From DUML01 sp050949905 (GTDB lineage Bacteria > Bacillota > Desulfitobacteriia > Desulfitobacteriales > Syntrophobotulaceae): a stretch of 64,000 bases of DNA. The notes beneath the pieces were generated by a model, which had not been told where the DNA came from, did not search any database, and saw only the letters and a list, made by a program, of their open reading frames with translations. The stretch covers positions 310,001-374,000 of the forward strand of contig JBMNGP010000005.1 in the NCBI GenBank assembly GCA_050949905.1. The letters are read 5' to 3'. A program made the position numbers and the translations under genes. Shown here piece after piece: positions 42,347-50,639 of the stretch (position 1 is its first letter; every line of letters starts with the position of its first letter).

Positions 42347-43762
42347 ATGGCCGGAGTTCCTGTGCAAAAAAAAGATCAAGGCTTTACTTTGCTGGAGCTG
42401 ATGTTTGTTCTGGCAATAATAAGTGTTTTGGCTATAGTCGGAGTTCCGCAGTACCACGCGGTTAAGGAGAATTACCGACTGGAAGGTGCAGCCCAGAAAG
42501 CTGTATCCCAGCTTAATTACGGAAAACAAATGTCCATGGACAGCAGAGCAACAGTATATGTAGTATTTGCCAGGCATGAGGTTGGGGTTTATACTTTAAA
42601 CCCTGAGACTGAGACCCTGACTTTAACCGGATCTTCTTTACCCTATGAGGGTGGAGTTACTTTTACGGCCACTGACCATGACTGGATGGCTGAGGTTCAT
42701 GAAGATCCCACTGACCCTAATTCCTTGTTACTAGGTAAAGGTGTAAGATACAATTTTCGGGGTTATGCCCTGGAAAACGGTACGATCAGATTAGTGTCCC
42801 GGAGCGGCTCGAAAGTTTGTATTCTGATTGGGGAAGGGACGGGGAGAATAGTTATAGATCAATGTGAAGAAATCATTGCTGATGACGATGACGACGACGA
42901 TGATGACGATGAAGAAGAAAGTTATTGTGAAGGGGAAGACCCTATACCGGATTATCCGGCCTGGCAGGCGCGTAACTATCCGACGGCTGGAACTTATGTC
43001 ACTTATAACGGAAGAGCATTTTACAATAGATATTATGCCCATGATTATGAAATTCCCGGAGCGGGAATCGGTCCTTGGCAGGAGGTTACCAGACAGTGGC
43101 GCTACTTCAATGTCTACGTTGAGGGTGATCTTGTTTGTTATAACGGCAGGCAGTTTAAGGCCAGATATTGGGCTCAGAATCAAAATATGCAGCCCGGCCT
43201 CGTAAGCAGCCCCTGGCAGGAAATAACCGATGAGTGGCGGGACTTCAATGTTTATGAAATTGGTGATATTGTCAAATACGAAGGCAAGCAGTTCCAAGCC
43301 AGGGAGTGGACTCAGAATGAGCTGCCGGGTGTCGTTAACCATCCCTGGCAGGAACTGACGGATGAATGGCGGGCTTATAATGTTTATCATGCCGGAGACA
43401 GGGTCTTTCATCTGGGCCGTGAGTTTATAGCCACACAGTATTCCTTAAATAAGGAGCCGGGTATTCCCGGTAATCCCTGGCAGGAATTGACAGAGGAATG
43501 GAGCAGCACTAATGCTTACCACGAGGGTGATCTCGTTATGTATCAAGGCAGTATGTGGCGAGCTACCAGTTATTCAATAAATAAGCAGCCTGGAATCATA
43601 GGCCACCCTTGGTTTGAATTGACGGATGAGTGGCGGCCATATAATGCCTATCAGGGCGGAGAAATAGTCTGGTATAATGGAAAGCAGTACAAGGCCCGCT
43701 ATTATTCACTTAATGTTGAGCCTAAGGATAATGATCCCTATGGGGCCTGGGTAGAAGTCTAA
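42347..43762 (+). CDS. Type IV prepilin carrying six tandem CBM5/12-like modules
   Basis: 471 aa. Residues 1-40 are a prepilin signal (KKDQG|FTLLELMFVLAIISVLAIVG, Glu at +5). Residues 41-175 form a pilin-like globular domain. A ten-Asp run (179-188) plus EEE and two Cys forms a linker. Residues 204-471 are six repeats of 43-47 aa with the pattern W-x3-N-x-Y-x2-GD-x-V-x-Y-x-G-x2-(F/Y)-x-A-x8-PG-x4-PWQE(L/V)T. This is the signature of carbohydrate-binding module families 5/12 (chitin-binding type 3): aromatic Trp/Tyr positions on a small beta fold. It is an apparent pilus-tip or pilus-surface adhesin for chitin or cellulose-like polymer. The ATG has TTGGAG upstream. It follows pilC by 33 bp. 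Confidence 0.88.
   Translation: MAGVPVQKKDQGFTLLELMFVLAIISVLAIVGVPQYHAVKENYRLEGAAQKAVSQLNYGKQMSMDSRATVYVVFARHEVGVYTLNPETETLTLTGSSLPYEGGVTFTATDHDWMAEVHEDPTDPNSLLLGKGVRYNFRGYALENGTIRLVSRSGSKVCILIGEGTGRIVIDQCEEIIADDDDDDDDDDEEESYCEGEDPIPDYPAWQARNYPTAGTYVTYNGRAFYNRYYAHDYEIPGAGIGPWQEVTRQWRYFNVYVEGDLVCYNGRQFKARYWAQNQNMQPGLVSSPWQEITDEWRDFNVYEIGDIVKYEGKQFQAREWTQNELPGVVNHPWQELTDEWRAYNVYHAGDRVFHLGREFIATQYSLNKEPGIPGNPWQELTEEWSSTNAYHEGDLVMYQGSMWRATSYSINKQPGIIGHPWFELTDEWRPYNAYQGGEIVWYNGKQYKARYYSLNVEPKDNDPYGAWVEV
42956..43759 (+). repeat. Six tandem CBM5/12-like coding repeats
   Basis: Units encode residues 204-250, 251-296, 297-340, 341-384, 385-428 and 429-471, each about 130-140 bp. The DNA has diverged between units while the aromatic positions are kept, so the array is old and under selection. 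The sixth ends at the stop with AWVEV. Confidence 0.85.
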
Positions 43763-43834
43763 ATAAAGCAATAAGAGATCCGGGTCCAATAGGTTTTGGA
43801 TTGGCAGCTATGGTTTGCTAGGAGGGAAAGCAGC

Positions 43835-44203
43835 ATGAAGTTTAAGGATAAGGGCATGACCATTCTCGAAGTAGTACTAGCGTTCCTGATCTTAGGTATT
43901 GGCATCAGCTTTATGCTGGCAAGCAATAAAGCTTATTATGCTTTCCGGGAAGAGCGCCAGGAAAGACAACAGATGCTTTTTTATGCTGCAGGGCAAATGG
44001 ATGCTTTGCTGGAAGGCCAGACCGTTAGCTATGATAAGCCGCCTTTTGCTCAATACTCAGTGCATATTCCGGCTCCTCTGCCGGTAACCGGAGAAAATGC
44101 CAATCCCTACCTGGAAATCATTCAAGTCGAAGTTTATAAAACTGATTCCCCCCATGATCCTGAGCCGGTGTCCATTTATACATATCGGGTGAAAACAGAA
44201 TGA
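43835..44203 (+). CDS. Minor prepilin, PilV-like
   Basis: 122 aa. The prepilin motif is KDKG|MTILEVVLAFLILGIGISFML, with Glu at +5 and Met at +1 in place of Phe. The rest is a short globular domain rich in Glu and Tyr. ATG 43835 was chosen because AGGAGGG lies 8 bases upstream; an in-frame start at 43796 has none. The stop overlaps the next gene by 4 bp. It is a likely priming minor pilin. Confidence 0.8.
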   Translation: MKFKDKGMTILEVVLAFLILGIGISFMLASNKAYYAFREERQERQQMLFYAAGQMDALLEGQTVSYDKPPFAQYSVHIPAPLPVTGENANPYLEIIQVEVYKTDSPHDPEPVSIYTYRVKTE

Positions 44204-44712
44204 ACAAGAAAGAGCAAGGGTTTACGATCCTAGAATTAATGATTGCCATTGGCATTTTCTCTATTCTGATGTTTACAATTGCTCAAATGCTGAGGGCGGA
44301 AATTGGTTTCTTCCAGGCGGAGAACCTTCAGAATCAAAATGAACAGAGAGCCAGAACCGCCATTAACCATGTCCTGGATCAAGTCCGGCTGTACGGATAT
44401 GTCACCTATGTTGGGGATGGTGGCTATGATGACGGTTTGTATTCAGAAGATCCGGCCGGTACAAAATGCCTGGTCAACCTCAATCCCAGTTCTCAAGACA
44501 AGCAGGATGAAGCAGAAATGTTCTACCTGCCGGAAAAAGATGAGCTGTGGTATAACGAAGCAACCAGCGGTAAAACTTATTTAATTGCTGATCAGATAAC
44601 AGCCTTAGAGATAGAGGGAGTAACCAGCCATTTGGCAAGAATCAGGGTAGTGGCGGGTGACCCTGACTCCGATTTGGCATTTGAGCTGGTGACTTGGGGA
44701 AGGCTTTATTAG
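44200..44712 (+). CDS. Minor prepilin, PilW/GspJ-like
   Basis: 170 aa. The prepilin motif KKEQG|FTILELMIAIGIFSILMFTI has Glu at +5. The body (FQAENLQNQNEQRARTAINHVL) and the long exposed domain are like PilW/GspJ. The 4-bp overlap with the previous gene implies coupled translation. Confidence 0.83.
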   Translation: MNKKEQGFTILELMIAIGIFSILMFTIAQMLRAEIGFFQAENLQNQNEQRARTAINHVLDQVRLYGYVTYVGDGGYDDGLYSEDPAGTKCLVNLNPSSQDKQDEAEMFYLPEKDELWYNEATSGKTYLIADQITALEIEGVTSHLARIRVVAGDPDSDLAFELVTWGRLY

Positions 44713-44722
44713 GGGGATAAAG

Positions 44723-45091
44723 ATGAAAGAGCGCGGATCTGCTTTACTTACTGCCGTAGTGGCGGTCGTAGTTCTGTCCTTGATTGCCGGGACTTTTTTC
44801 TCCCTATCTGCCAGCAGGGCCAGGATGGAGACTTCGGAGGAGAAGGGTTTAAAAGCCTATTATCTGGCCGAAGCCGGGATTCAGTTCGGGGTAGCCCATG
44901 CCTATCACCTGATGGAGATTCCGGAGGAGCCTGTATCCAGGGATAACCCTTTTGGAGAAGATTACGGAGGAAGTTTTACTGTTTATTATTTTCATAATGA
45001 GGAAGAAGAGTCAGTTCTTCTCAGGAGTACCGGTAAATACCGGGGAGTAGTCCGGAAAATTGAAGCTAAGTTTTCCTTGGCTGAGGAATAG
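44723..45091 (+). CDS. PilX-like minor pilus protein
   Basis: 122 aa. The N-terminus KERGSALLTAVVAVVVLSLIAGTFFSLSAS (given as ERGSALLTAVVAVVVLS) has the hydrophobic helix of PilX/GspK proteins, with AEAG-type residues after it (YYLAEAGIQFGVAHA), but no Glu at +5. ATG 44723 has AGGGGG upstream, and the gene begins 10 bp after the previous stop. It is the likely partner of the two prepilins upstream. Confidence 0.78.
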   Translation: MKERGSALLTAVVAVVVLSLIAGTFFSLSASRARMETSEEKGLKAYYLAEAGIQFGVAHAYHLMEIPEEPVSRDNPFGEDYGGSFTVYYFHNEEEESVLLRSTGKYRGVVRKIEAKFSLAEE

Positions 45092-45151
45092 CGCCAAGGT
45101 AGAATAACCGGGCCAAGGCAATATTTAAGACATTTTTTAGGGGGAGATGGC

Positions 45152-45751
45152 GTGCCCAGGTCTACCGGATTTTTAGGGACTTTAATTATCGTACTTGTGC
45201 TTCTCCTATTAGCTGGCTGCAGTGACGGCACCGGCGCGGGTACTGGTGAAAATAACGGTGAAGGCTCTACAGAAGGCGATGTCCATGCCAACCGGGAGCT
45301 TGTCTTTACCGACCTTTATCCCTGCCCGGACAAAGATGAACAGAATTTGCGCCGGATTCACGATTTCCCTGAGCCGGAGTCCAACCTCCTGACTATCTAT
45401 ATCTATGTTGTTAATCACGGCTTGAACTGGTCTAACGATGACCATGTCCGGCCTATAGATGGCAATTCGATTACTTATCATGACCTGACTAATCCCGAAT
45501 CTACTTCGATTAATGACAGCATGAGCGTGCAAGTCATTACTGAAGATAAAAAAACTTATATAAAAATTACTTTGAATTATGACCATAATGCCAGAGGATA
45601 TTTTAGCTTTGCCGGTGAATATTCCAATAACGGTAAAGATTGGTATCAGATCAGCGGAATTAGCAACCAGTATATTTTCGGGGATCCGGAAAGTGTGAAG
45701 CCCCCTCTGGATAAAAATAGAATTATTTACGAAAAGGAATATGTCGATTAA
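45152..45751 (+). CDS. Lipoprotein encoded in the pilus operon
   Basis: 199 aa. Signal peptide with lipobox LLLLAGC (Cys at about residue 23), followed by a Gly/Thr/Asn/Glu-rich linker. The remaining 150 residues are a beta-rich domain with several aromatic residues (YFSFAGEYSNNGKDWYQIS). The GTG start follows GGGGGAGATGG. There is no match to a known pilot or pilotin. The position between the minor pilins and PilM suggests a role in pilus assembly or display. Confidence 0.75.
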   Translation: MPRSTGFLGTLIIVLVLLLLAGCSDGTGAGTGENNGEGSTEGDVHANRELVFTDLYPCPDKDEQNLRRIHDFPEPESNLLTIYIYVVNHGLNWSNDDHVRPIDGNSITYHDLTNPESTSINDSMSVQVITEDKKTYIKITLNYDHNARGYFSFAGEYSNNGKDWYQISGISNQYIFGDPESVKPPLDKNRIIYEKEYVD

Positions 45752-45800
45752 CTTCTGAAGCTAAACTCAAGTTAAATAAGGATAGGGAGAGCGTATTTTG

Positions 45801-47921
45801 ATGAAAAGGCATTGGCTGGCTGTGCTTACGGATCAGGATTTAACTGTGGCCAGGGTAGCAGTAGGGAACAATAAGGAAATGAAAATAAAGCAACTCTCTG
45901 AATATAAATTCCGAGAGACTGAGGGAGCGAAGAAAGGACAAATCTCCGATGAGGAGTTTGCCGCTCTAAAGAATTGGCTGCAGAGGCAAAGAATCCCCTT
46001 AAAGAAGCTGAAGCTAGCCCTCTCCAGTTACGGCCTCATAACCAGGGTGATTGCTTTGCCTCAGATGTCCGGGGAAGATTTGGAGAAGATTGTTGCCAAT
46101 CATATTGACCAGTATTTTACCCTCAATGTGGAAAATTATATTATTGATTACCGCATCCTGCGGAGATACAGGGACAATGGGAAACTAATGATGGATGTCC
46201 TTTTGGCAGCCTTCCCCAAGGATAGAATGGCTAATGTTTGGTCTTTGTGCCAGTATTTAGGTTTTGAGCCGACGATTATAGATTTAACTGCTGATTGTCT
46301 AGCCAGGCTTTATTCCAGCCTGGAGAGCAATGGGCAACCCGTTCGGGCCAAAACCGGAAGCGAGCCTGTTCCTTCCCCCGGGGATCTGGCTATTGTCTCT
46401 CTGCAGGCTGATAAGATCGAATTTGTACTCCTTGAAAATGGTTTATTCTTTCTCTATTCTGATCAGGAGTTTGCTTGTCAGGAAATCCTGGAAAAATATG
46501 AGAAGGCTAAACCTACTGAGCCCATTAAGCCCGGGGAGCAGGAAGCCAACTTGAAGATAATGTCTGCCGCCTCCCGACCGCAAGAGGAAAAAGGGCAAGA
46601 AGAGGAAGAGGAACTTAAGCTTTATCTCTCCTCTTATCTGGAGGATGAAGTTGAACTCCTCTCTGCCCAGGAAGCTGAGAATAATGAAATATACAGTGGT
46701 GACACCGCTCAGGAGGAAGTCTATGCAGCCGGGCAGGCCATTATTTCCGAAGAGGAGACTGCGCCCCGGATCTTAGAAAGCGAAGATAATCCTGTAAGCA
46801 AGCTGGATGAGGATTTTTTAAATCTGACAATCGAAGAGGCTTTGCGCCGAGAACAGTACCGGGGTGCTTATTGGCAGGAGCCGGATTCTTTTGCGGAACG
46901 AGATCGCTTTCTCAATGAATTAATTGGTTTGGAAGCTGAATCTGCGGAATTTGCAGATGCCCCTGCAGCTAGGGATAAAGAATCATTAAGATCTTCCGAA
47001 CAGGATTTATTGGCTTCCCTCGAATCACAGGAACTGTTGGATCTACTAGATACAGCGGATTCCGAGACTGACCAGTGGCAGGAGATAAATCAGCTCATGG
47101 CTATCAGTTCTGAAGGCGGTAAAGGGTCTCAGCATTACCTGGAAGATAAGCAGGCTGAATTGGAAAGGACGGAGGCGGATCCTAAAGATAAGATTATCAG
47201 CTTCAAAGAAGATCCGGCTGAGAATGATCTTTTCCATCTGGATGACGGTATCTTTTTAGAGTTGACGAGAACCTTGCCGCAGTTGGATTTTTCCCTTCCC
47301 TCAGAGGAAGAAACAGGAGCAAAGAGCCAAGATGTGCCGGGCAAAGAGCCGGAAATGAGCTCAGATGAAGAATTGCCTGCTGAAGGGGAAGGTTTGCGCT
47401 ACGCGGCCTTAAATATTCAGCAATCCGGCAATGATGACAGTGAATTTGTCCTGGAAGATTTATTTGTTCCTTTGGAAAATTTGACTGAGGAATTAGTAAT
47501 TAGTGAAACCCGGCAAAACATGACAGAACCCGGGGAAAACGTCCTTTCCTCTAAGATTTTTGATACTCTCGACTTAAGCGAAACTAGGGTAGGGTGGGAA
47601 GAAGCCGAAACCAGGGAGGCGGATAATGACCCCCAAAAAGAATTGGAGACCTGTTTGGAGCCCGTGCTGGCGACTTTGGCGGAATTGCTCAGTTTTTTTG
47701 CCGCCCGTCATTTTGGTTCCGGGGTCAGCACTATATATTTAACCGGAGAATATTGTACTTGGCCTGATTTGGCCGAGGTTTTTCAAGAAAACTTAGGTGT
47801 TCAGACATTAGTCGGCTTTCCCGGCGGATGGAAGCCGCAATTTGAGACGAATAGTAATGTTAGTGCAAGTGAATGGCAAAAGTATGGGAGTCTCTACGGT
47901 CTGGCCTTACGGGAGGATTAG
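45801..47921 (+). CDS. pilM: PilM-like actin-fold ATPase with long acidic insertion
   Basis: 706 aa, roughly twice the usual 350. Residues 1-235 are PilM-like (HWLAVLTDQDLTVARVAV, LKLALSSYGLITRVIALPQM, PTIIDLTADCLARLY, SLQADKIEFVLLENG). Residues 610-706 restart the fold (STIYLTGEYCTWPDLAEVF, the GGxxxLxG-type motif with the Gly pair altered). Between them is a stretch of about 370 residues with dense Glu/Asp and Gln/Ser, no cysteine, and no recognised domain. PilM recruits PilN at the inner membrane face. The insertion is unlike the copy in cluster 2. The ATG at 45801 is preceded by AGGGAGAGCG; TTG 45798 is an alternative. Confidence 0.8.
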   Translation: MKRHWLAVLTDQDLTVARVAVGNNKEMKIKQLSEYKFRETEGAKKGQISDEEFAALKNWLQRQRIPLKKLKLALSSYGLITRVIALPQMSGEDLEKIVANHIDQYFTLNVENYIIDYRILRRYRDNGKLMMDVLLAAFPKDRMANVWSLCQYLGFEPTIIDLTADCLARLYSSLESNGQPVRAKTGSEPVPSPGDLAIVSLQADKIEFVLLENGLFFLYSDQEFACQEILEKYEKAKPTEPIKPGEQEANLKIMSAASRPQEEKGQEEEEELKLYLSSYLEDEVELLSAQEAENNEIYSGDTAQEEVYAAGQAIISEEETAPRILESEDNPVSKLDEDFLNLTIEEALRREQYRGAYWQEPDSFAERDRFLNELIGLEAESAEFADAPAARDKESLRSSEQDLLASLESQELLDLLDTADSETDQWQEINQLMAISSEGGKGSQHYLEDKQAELERTEADPKDKIISFKEDPAENDLFHLDDGIFLELTRTLPQLDFSLPSEEETGAKSQDVPGKEPEMSSDEELPAEGEGLRYAALNIQQSGNDDSEFVLEDLFVPLENLTEELVISETRQNMTEPGENVLSSKIFDTLDLSETRVGWEEAETREADNDPQKELETCLEPVLATLAELLSFFAARHFGSGVSTIYLTGEYCTWPDLAEVFQENLGVQTLVGFPGGWKPQFETNSNVSASEWQKYGSLYGLALRED

Positions 47922-48467
47922 ATGAAGGAAAGAACGCAGTTCAACTATGCTCAAAGGTGGCGAATCGAACACAGCAGCCGGCGACAAGCCCAAAAAAAGC
48001 GCAAGTTGGGCATTCTTGCCTCTGCTTTCTTGCTTTTCTTACTGGCAGCTCTTTTGGCGCTTCCCTGGATCTGGCAGTACAAACTGAAGTATGATCTTAG
48101 CAAAGTTGAGAAAAGGATTGAGTATTACCATGAGGTGGAAATAACTCTGCAGGAACTGGAAAGTCTCCAGGCAGAGATCGCCAGGATGGAAAGTTTTCTT
48201 AATACTGCTAAAGCTAAGGCCAAAAACCCTGAGGCGATTCTCGGGCAAATTACTGATCTCTTACCTGCCGGAACGGAAGTTACCTCTTATGCCCTGGGAG
48301 CTGATTATTTTGTGCAAATTAATTTGGTCTTAGCAGGGCCGCTGGATGTAGCCGAACTTTGGAAAAAGTTTCGGGATTCAGGCTTATTCCTGGATTTTGA
48401 CTTAAATTCTGTTTCTTTAACCGATGAAGTCAAGACTCTCAGCCTGAATTTGAAAATGAAACAATAG
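47922..48467 (+). CDS. pilN: PilN-like pilus assembly protein
   Basis: 181 aa. A basic N-terminal tail (NYAQRWRIEHSSRRQAQKKR) is followed by one membrane helix (LGILASAFLLFLLAALLALP, about 27-46) and a coiled-coil/ferredoxin-like exterior domain. The short basic tail would bind PilM. It starts at the base after the pilM stop. Confidence 0.8.
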   Translation: MKERTQFNYAQRWRIEHSSRRQAQKKRKLGILASAFLLFLLAALLALPWIWQYKLKYDLSKVEKRIEYYHEVEITLQELESLQAEIARMESFLNTAKAKAKNPEAILGQITDLLPAGTEVTSYALGADYFVQINLVLAGPLDVAELWKKFRDSGLFLDFDLNSVSLTDEVKTLSLNLKMKQ

Positions 48468-48480
48468 GGGTAGAAGAATT

Positions 48481-49017
48481 ATGAGCAAGCAGAAAAATCA
48501 ATTACTGATTTTAGTGGTATTAATTGTGGCCGGGGCACTTTATGCCTATATCCAGTATTTATTTTTACCCCAATTTGCGGTTTTGAAGGAAGAAACAGCC
48601 CATTTGGCGGAAAGAAAGGCCTATCTCACAAAACTGGAGGAGAATTTTAAAATACTTCCCAGTTTAAAAGAGCAGGTTAAGGTCTTAACAGCTCAGGCTG
48701 GGGAACTATCCCGGGATATCCCTTTAAAAGCGGATAAACCGGATATTATGCTGACAATCTATAACATGGCCAAGGATAACGGTTTAAACCCTTTAAGCCT
48801 TAACTATAGCCCCGTAAAGGAGGAAGCAGGCATTATAACCATGGGCATGGATTTTACTTGTACAGGTTCGGAGGAAAACGTCTATGCTCTGGTGGATAAA
48901 TTCTTTGAGGACAATAAATATATTTTTGCCTTGGACAGTATCAGCATAAACCCTGGTGAGGGGGGAGTTTCAGCCAAGATGCATCTTGTAGCTTATTTCT
49001 ATCGCCAGGAGCTTTAG
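48481..49017 (+). CDS. pilO: PilO-like pilus assembly protein
   Basis: 178 aa. One N-terminal membrane helix (QLLILVVLIVAGALYAYI, about 7-24), a coiled coil (about 35-75), and a globular alpha/beta domain (about 90-178) match PilO. It would dimerise with PilN. It starts 13 bp after pilN and is the last gene of cluster 1. Confidence 0.82.
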   Translation: MSKQKNQLLILVVLIVAGALYAYIQYLFLPQFAVLKEETAHLAERKAYLTKLEENFKILPSLKEQVKVLTAQAGELSRDIPLKADKPDIMLTIYNMAKDNGLNPLSLNYSPVKEEAGIITMGMDFTCTGSEENVYALVDKFFEDNKYIFALDSISINPGEGGVSAKMHLVAYFYRQEL

Positions 49018-49152
49018 TCCGCCTTGTTTTTTCCGCTTTGTTCTTATTCAATATCAAAGGTTTGCCTAAAAATTAATGTCTCAATGGTCAGATTTGAGGC
49101 CTATTTATCTATTGGACGGGGATTCGCTTAAATTTTCAAACTTGGATAGGCA

Positions 49153-49179
49153 GTATTCCTTTCTCCGGCGCATAGTTAT
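49153..49179 (+). promoter_or_regulatory. Putative sigma-E-type promoter of sigK
   Basis: GTATT (49153-49157), a 13-bp spacer and CATAGTTAT (49171-49179) resemble the mother-cell sigma-E consensus (ATA-type -35; CATA-like -10). It is about 35 bp before the sigK ATG. The match is approximate. Confidence 0.35.
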
Positions 49180-49212
49180 TATAACAGAGCATGCAAAGGA
49201 GTGACGGAATAG

Positions 49213-49959
49213 ATGCTTAGTGAAGTTTTTTTGATTGGCGTAGCTTTTTCTGTTATTAAAGGTATAACCCTGCTGGTTTCCTATATAAATAATAATGCTT
49301 TTCCTCAACCTTTAGGGGAAAAGGAAGAAGCCGCATATCTTCAGATCCTGGCCGATTGCAAAGATGAAAATAAAGAACCCCCGGATGCCGTTATGGTCGA
49401 AAACGCCAGAAATAAGTTGATTGAGCATAACCTGCGCTTAGTGGCTCATTTAGTGAAGAAATATGACGGAACGGGCGAAGACAGTGATGATTTGATTTCG
49501 ATTGGTACTATCGGGCTGATTAAAGGGATCAATACCTTTAATACCGATAAGGGTACCCGTTTGGCTACTTATGCGGCGCGCTGCATTGAAAATGAAATAC
49601 TCATGTATCTGCGCTCGCTTAAGAAGTCCAGAGGTGAAGTCTCCATGTATGATCCAATTGGAACCGATAAGGAAGGCAATAGCATTAATTTGATCGATGT
49701 CCTGGGAACTGACCCGGATGCGATTTCCGACCAAGTGGAAAGTGAATTTGAACAAAAAATTGTGCTGGAAAAGCTTAAATGCTTATCTCCCCGCGAACGG
49801 ATGGTTATCCAACTGCGTTTTGGTTTGCTGAACAGCCCCAAAAAAACCCAAAGAGAGATTGCTAAGATGTTGGGTATATCACGTTCTTATGTTTCGCGCA
49901 TTGAAAAAAAAGCTGTGCAGAAACTCACCGAGGAAATGAAAGATCATCAAATAAAATAG
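49213..49959 (+). CDS. sigK: Sporulation sigma factor K
   Basis: 248 aa. The N-terminal hydrophobic pro-sequence (LSEVFLIGVAFSVIKGITLLV) and the cleavage-region motif SYINNNAFPQPL match pro-sigma-K. Region 2 (LRLVAHLVKKY, DDLISIGTIGLIKGINTF) and region 4 (LSPRERMVIQLRFGL, TQREIAKMLGISRSYVSRIEKKA) are intact. It directs late mother-cell genes after cleavage by the intramembrane protease SpoIVFB. The gene is not split by a skin element, unlike B. subtilis. It is flanked by the pilus operon and the yqeG gene. It shows that the organism is a spore former or descends from one. Confidence 0.95.
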   Translation: MLSEVFLIGVAFSVIKGITLLVSYINNNAFPQPLGEKEEAAYLQILADCKDENKEPPDAVMVENARNKLIEHNLRLVAHLVKKYDGTGEDSDDLISIGTIGLIKGINTFNTDKGTRLATYAARCIENEILMYLRSLKKSRGEVSMYDPIGTDKEGNSINLIDVLGTDPDAISDQVESEFEQKIVLEKLKCLSPRERMVIQLRFGLLNSPKKTQREIAKMLGISRSYVSRIEKKAVQKLTEEMKDHQIK

Positions 49960-50066
49960 AGCCTCAGGAATAAGAGGAAAATGATGGCTGGAAAAGGTTG
50001 CCCTTAAAACAGCCGCTGATATATAATGTTTGGGTAATAGAAAGATGAAAGCCGAGGAAAATACCG

Positions 50067-50582
50067 ATGATCGGAATGCTGCGCCCTGACTTTCAGTATG
50101 AGTCTTTGCAGGATATCCCCGTTGAGCATTTACTGACCGAAGGTATCAGGGGTTTAATACTTGATCTCGATAATACGATTGCTCCGTGGAATGACAAGTC
50201 TTTAAGCAGGGAAGTAATCGATTGGTTTGAAAAGATTAGAACTGCCGGGATTAAAGCTTGCATAGTGTCCAATAATACCCGGCCGGACAGGGTTGCGGCC
50301 GTGGCTGATGTTTTAGGAATCCTCTATGTCTATAAAGCTGCCAAACCCCGCAAAAAGGCCTTTCTCCTGGGTATAGAGGAATTGGGGATGGAACGTTCGG
50401 CTATTGCGGTGATTGGCGATCAATTATTTACTGATGTTTTTGGCGGAAATAGGATGGAGATGAAGACAATTTTGGTTTCGCCTATTGACCAAAGGGAATT
50501 TGCCGGGACAAAGGTCCTGCGCTTTCTGGAAAGGCTGGTCGGCCGAAGAGCTCGCTATACTCAGAGAGTGGGGAATAAGTAA
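50067..50582 (+). CDS. YqeG-family HAD phosphatase (IIIA-type)
   Basis: 171 aa. HAD motif I is LDLDNTIAPW (Asp nucleophile near residue 34), motif II IVSNNTRP, and motif III/IV AVIGDQLFTDVFGG. The family is often placed before aroE or yqeH in Firmicutes, as here with aroE 57 bp downstream. Related YqeG proteins include phosphatidylglycerophosphatases, so the role is open. The ATG at 50067 has a GAGGAAAATACCG ribosome site that is only moderate. Confidence 0.88.
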   Translation: MIGMLRPDFQYESLQDIPVEHLLTEGIRGLILDLDNTIAPWNDKSLSREVIDWFEKIRTAGIKACIVSNNTRPDRVAAVADVLGILYVYKAAKPRKKAFLLGIEELGMERSAIAVIGDQLFTDVFGGNRMEMKTILVSPIDQREFAGTKVLRFLERLVGRRARYTQRVGNK

Positions 50583-50639
50583 AGCCTTAATAATACTGGA
50601 CATTTGCTCCCGGGAAAGTTGGCTTGAGGTGATGCTAAC

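Noticed and set aside
41858..42577. 239-aa minus-strand frame across pilC and the prepilin
   Set aside because: It spans two supported genes on the other strand and has Asn/His/Gln-rich shadow composition.
42879..42912. Phase-variable repeat in the Asp run of the CBM prepilin
   Set aside because: The codons GAT and GAC are mixed, so the tract is not a pure repeat and unlikely to slip often; loss or gain of whole codons would keep frame anyway.
42791..43411. 206-aa minus-strand frame in the CBM prepilin gene
   Set aside because: The strand opposite a repeat array stays open by chance; it has no start context or homology signs.
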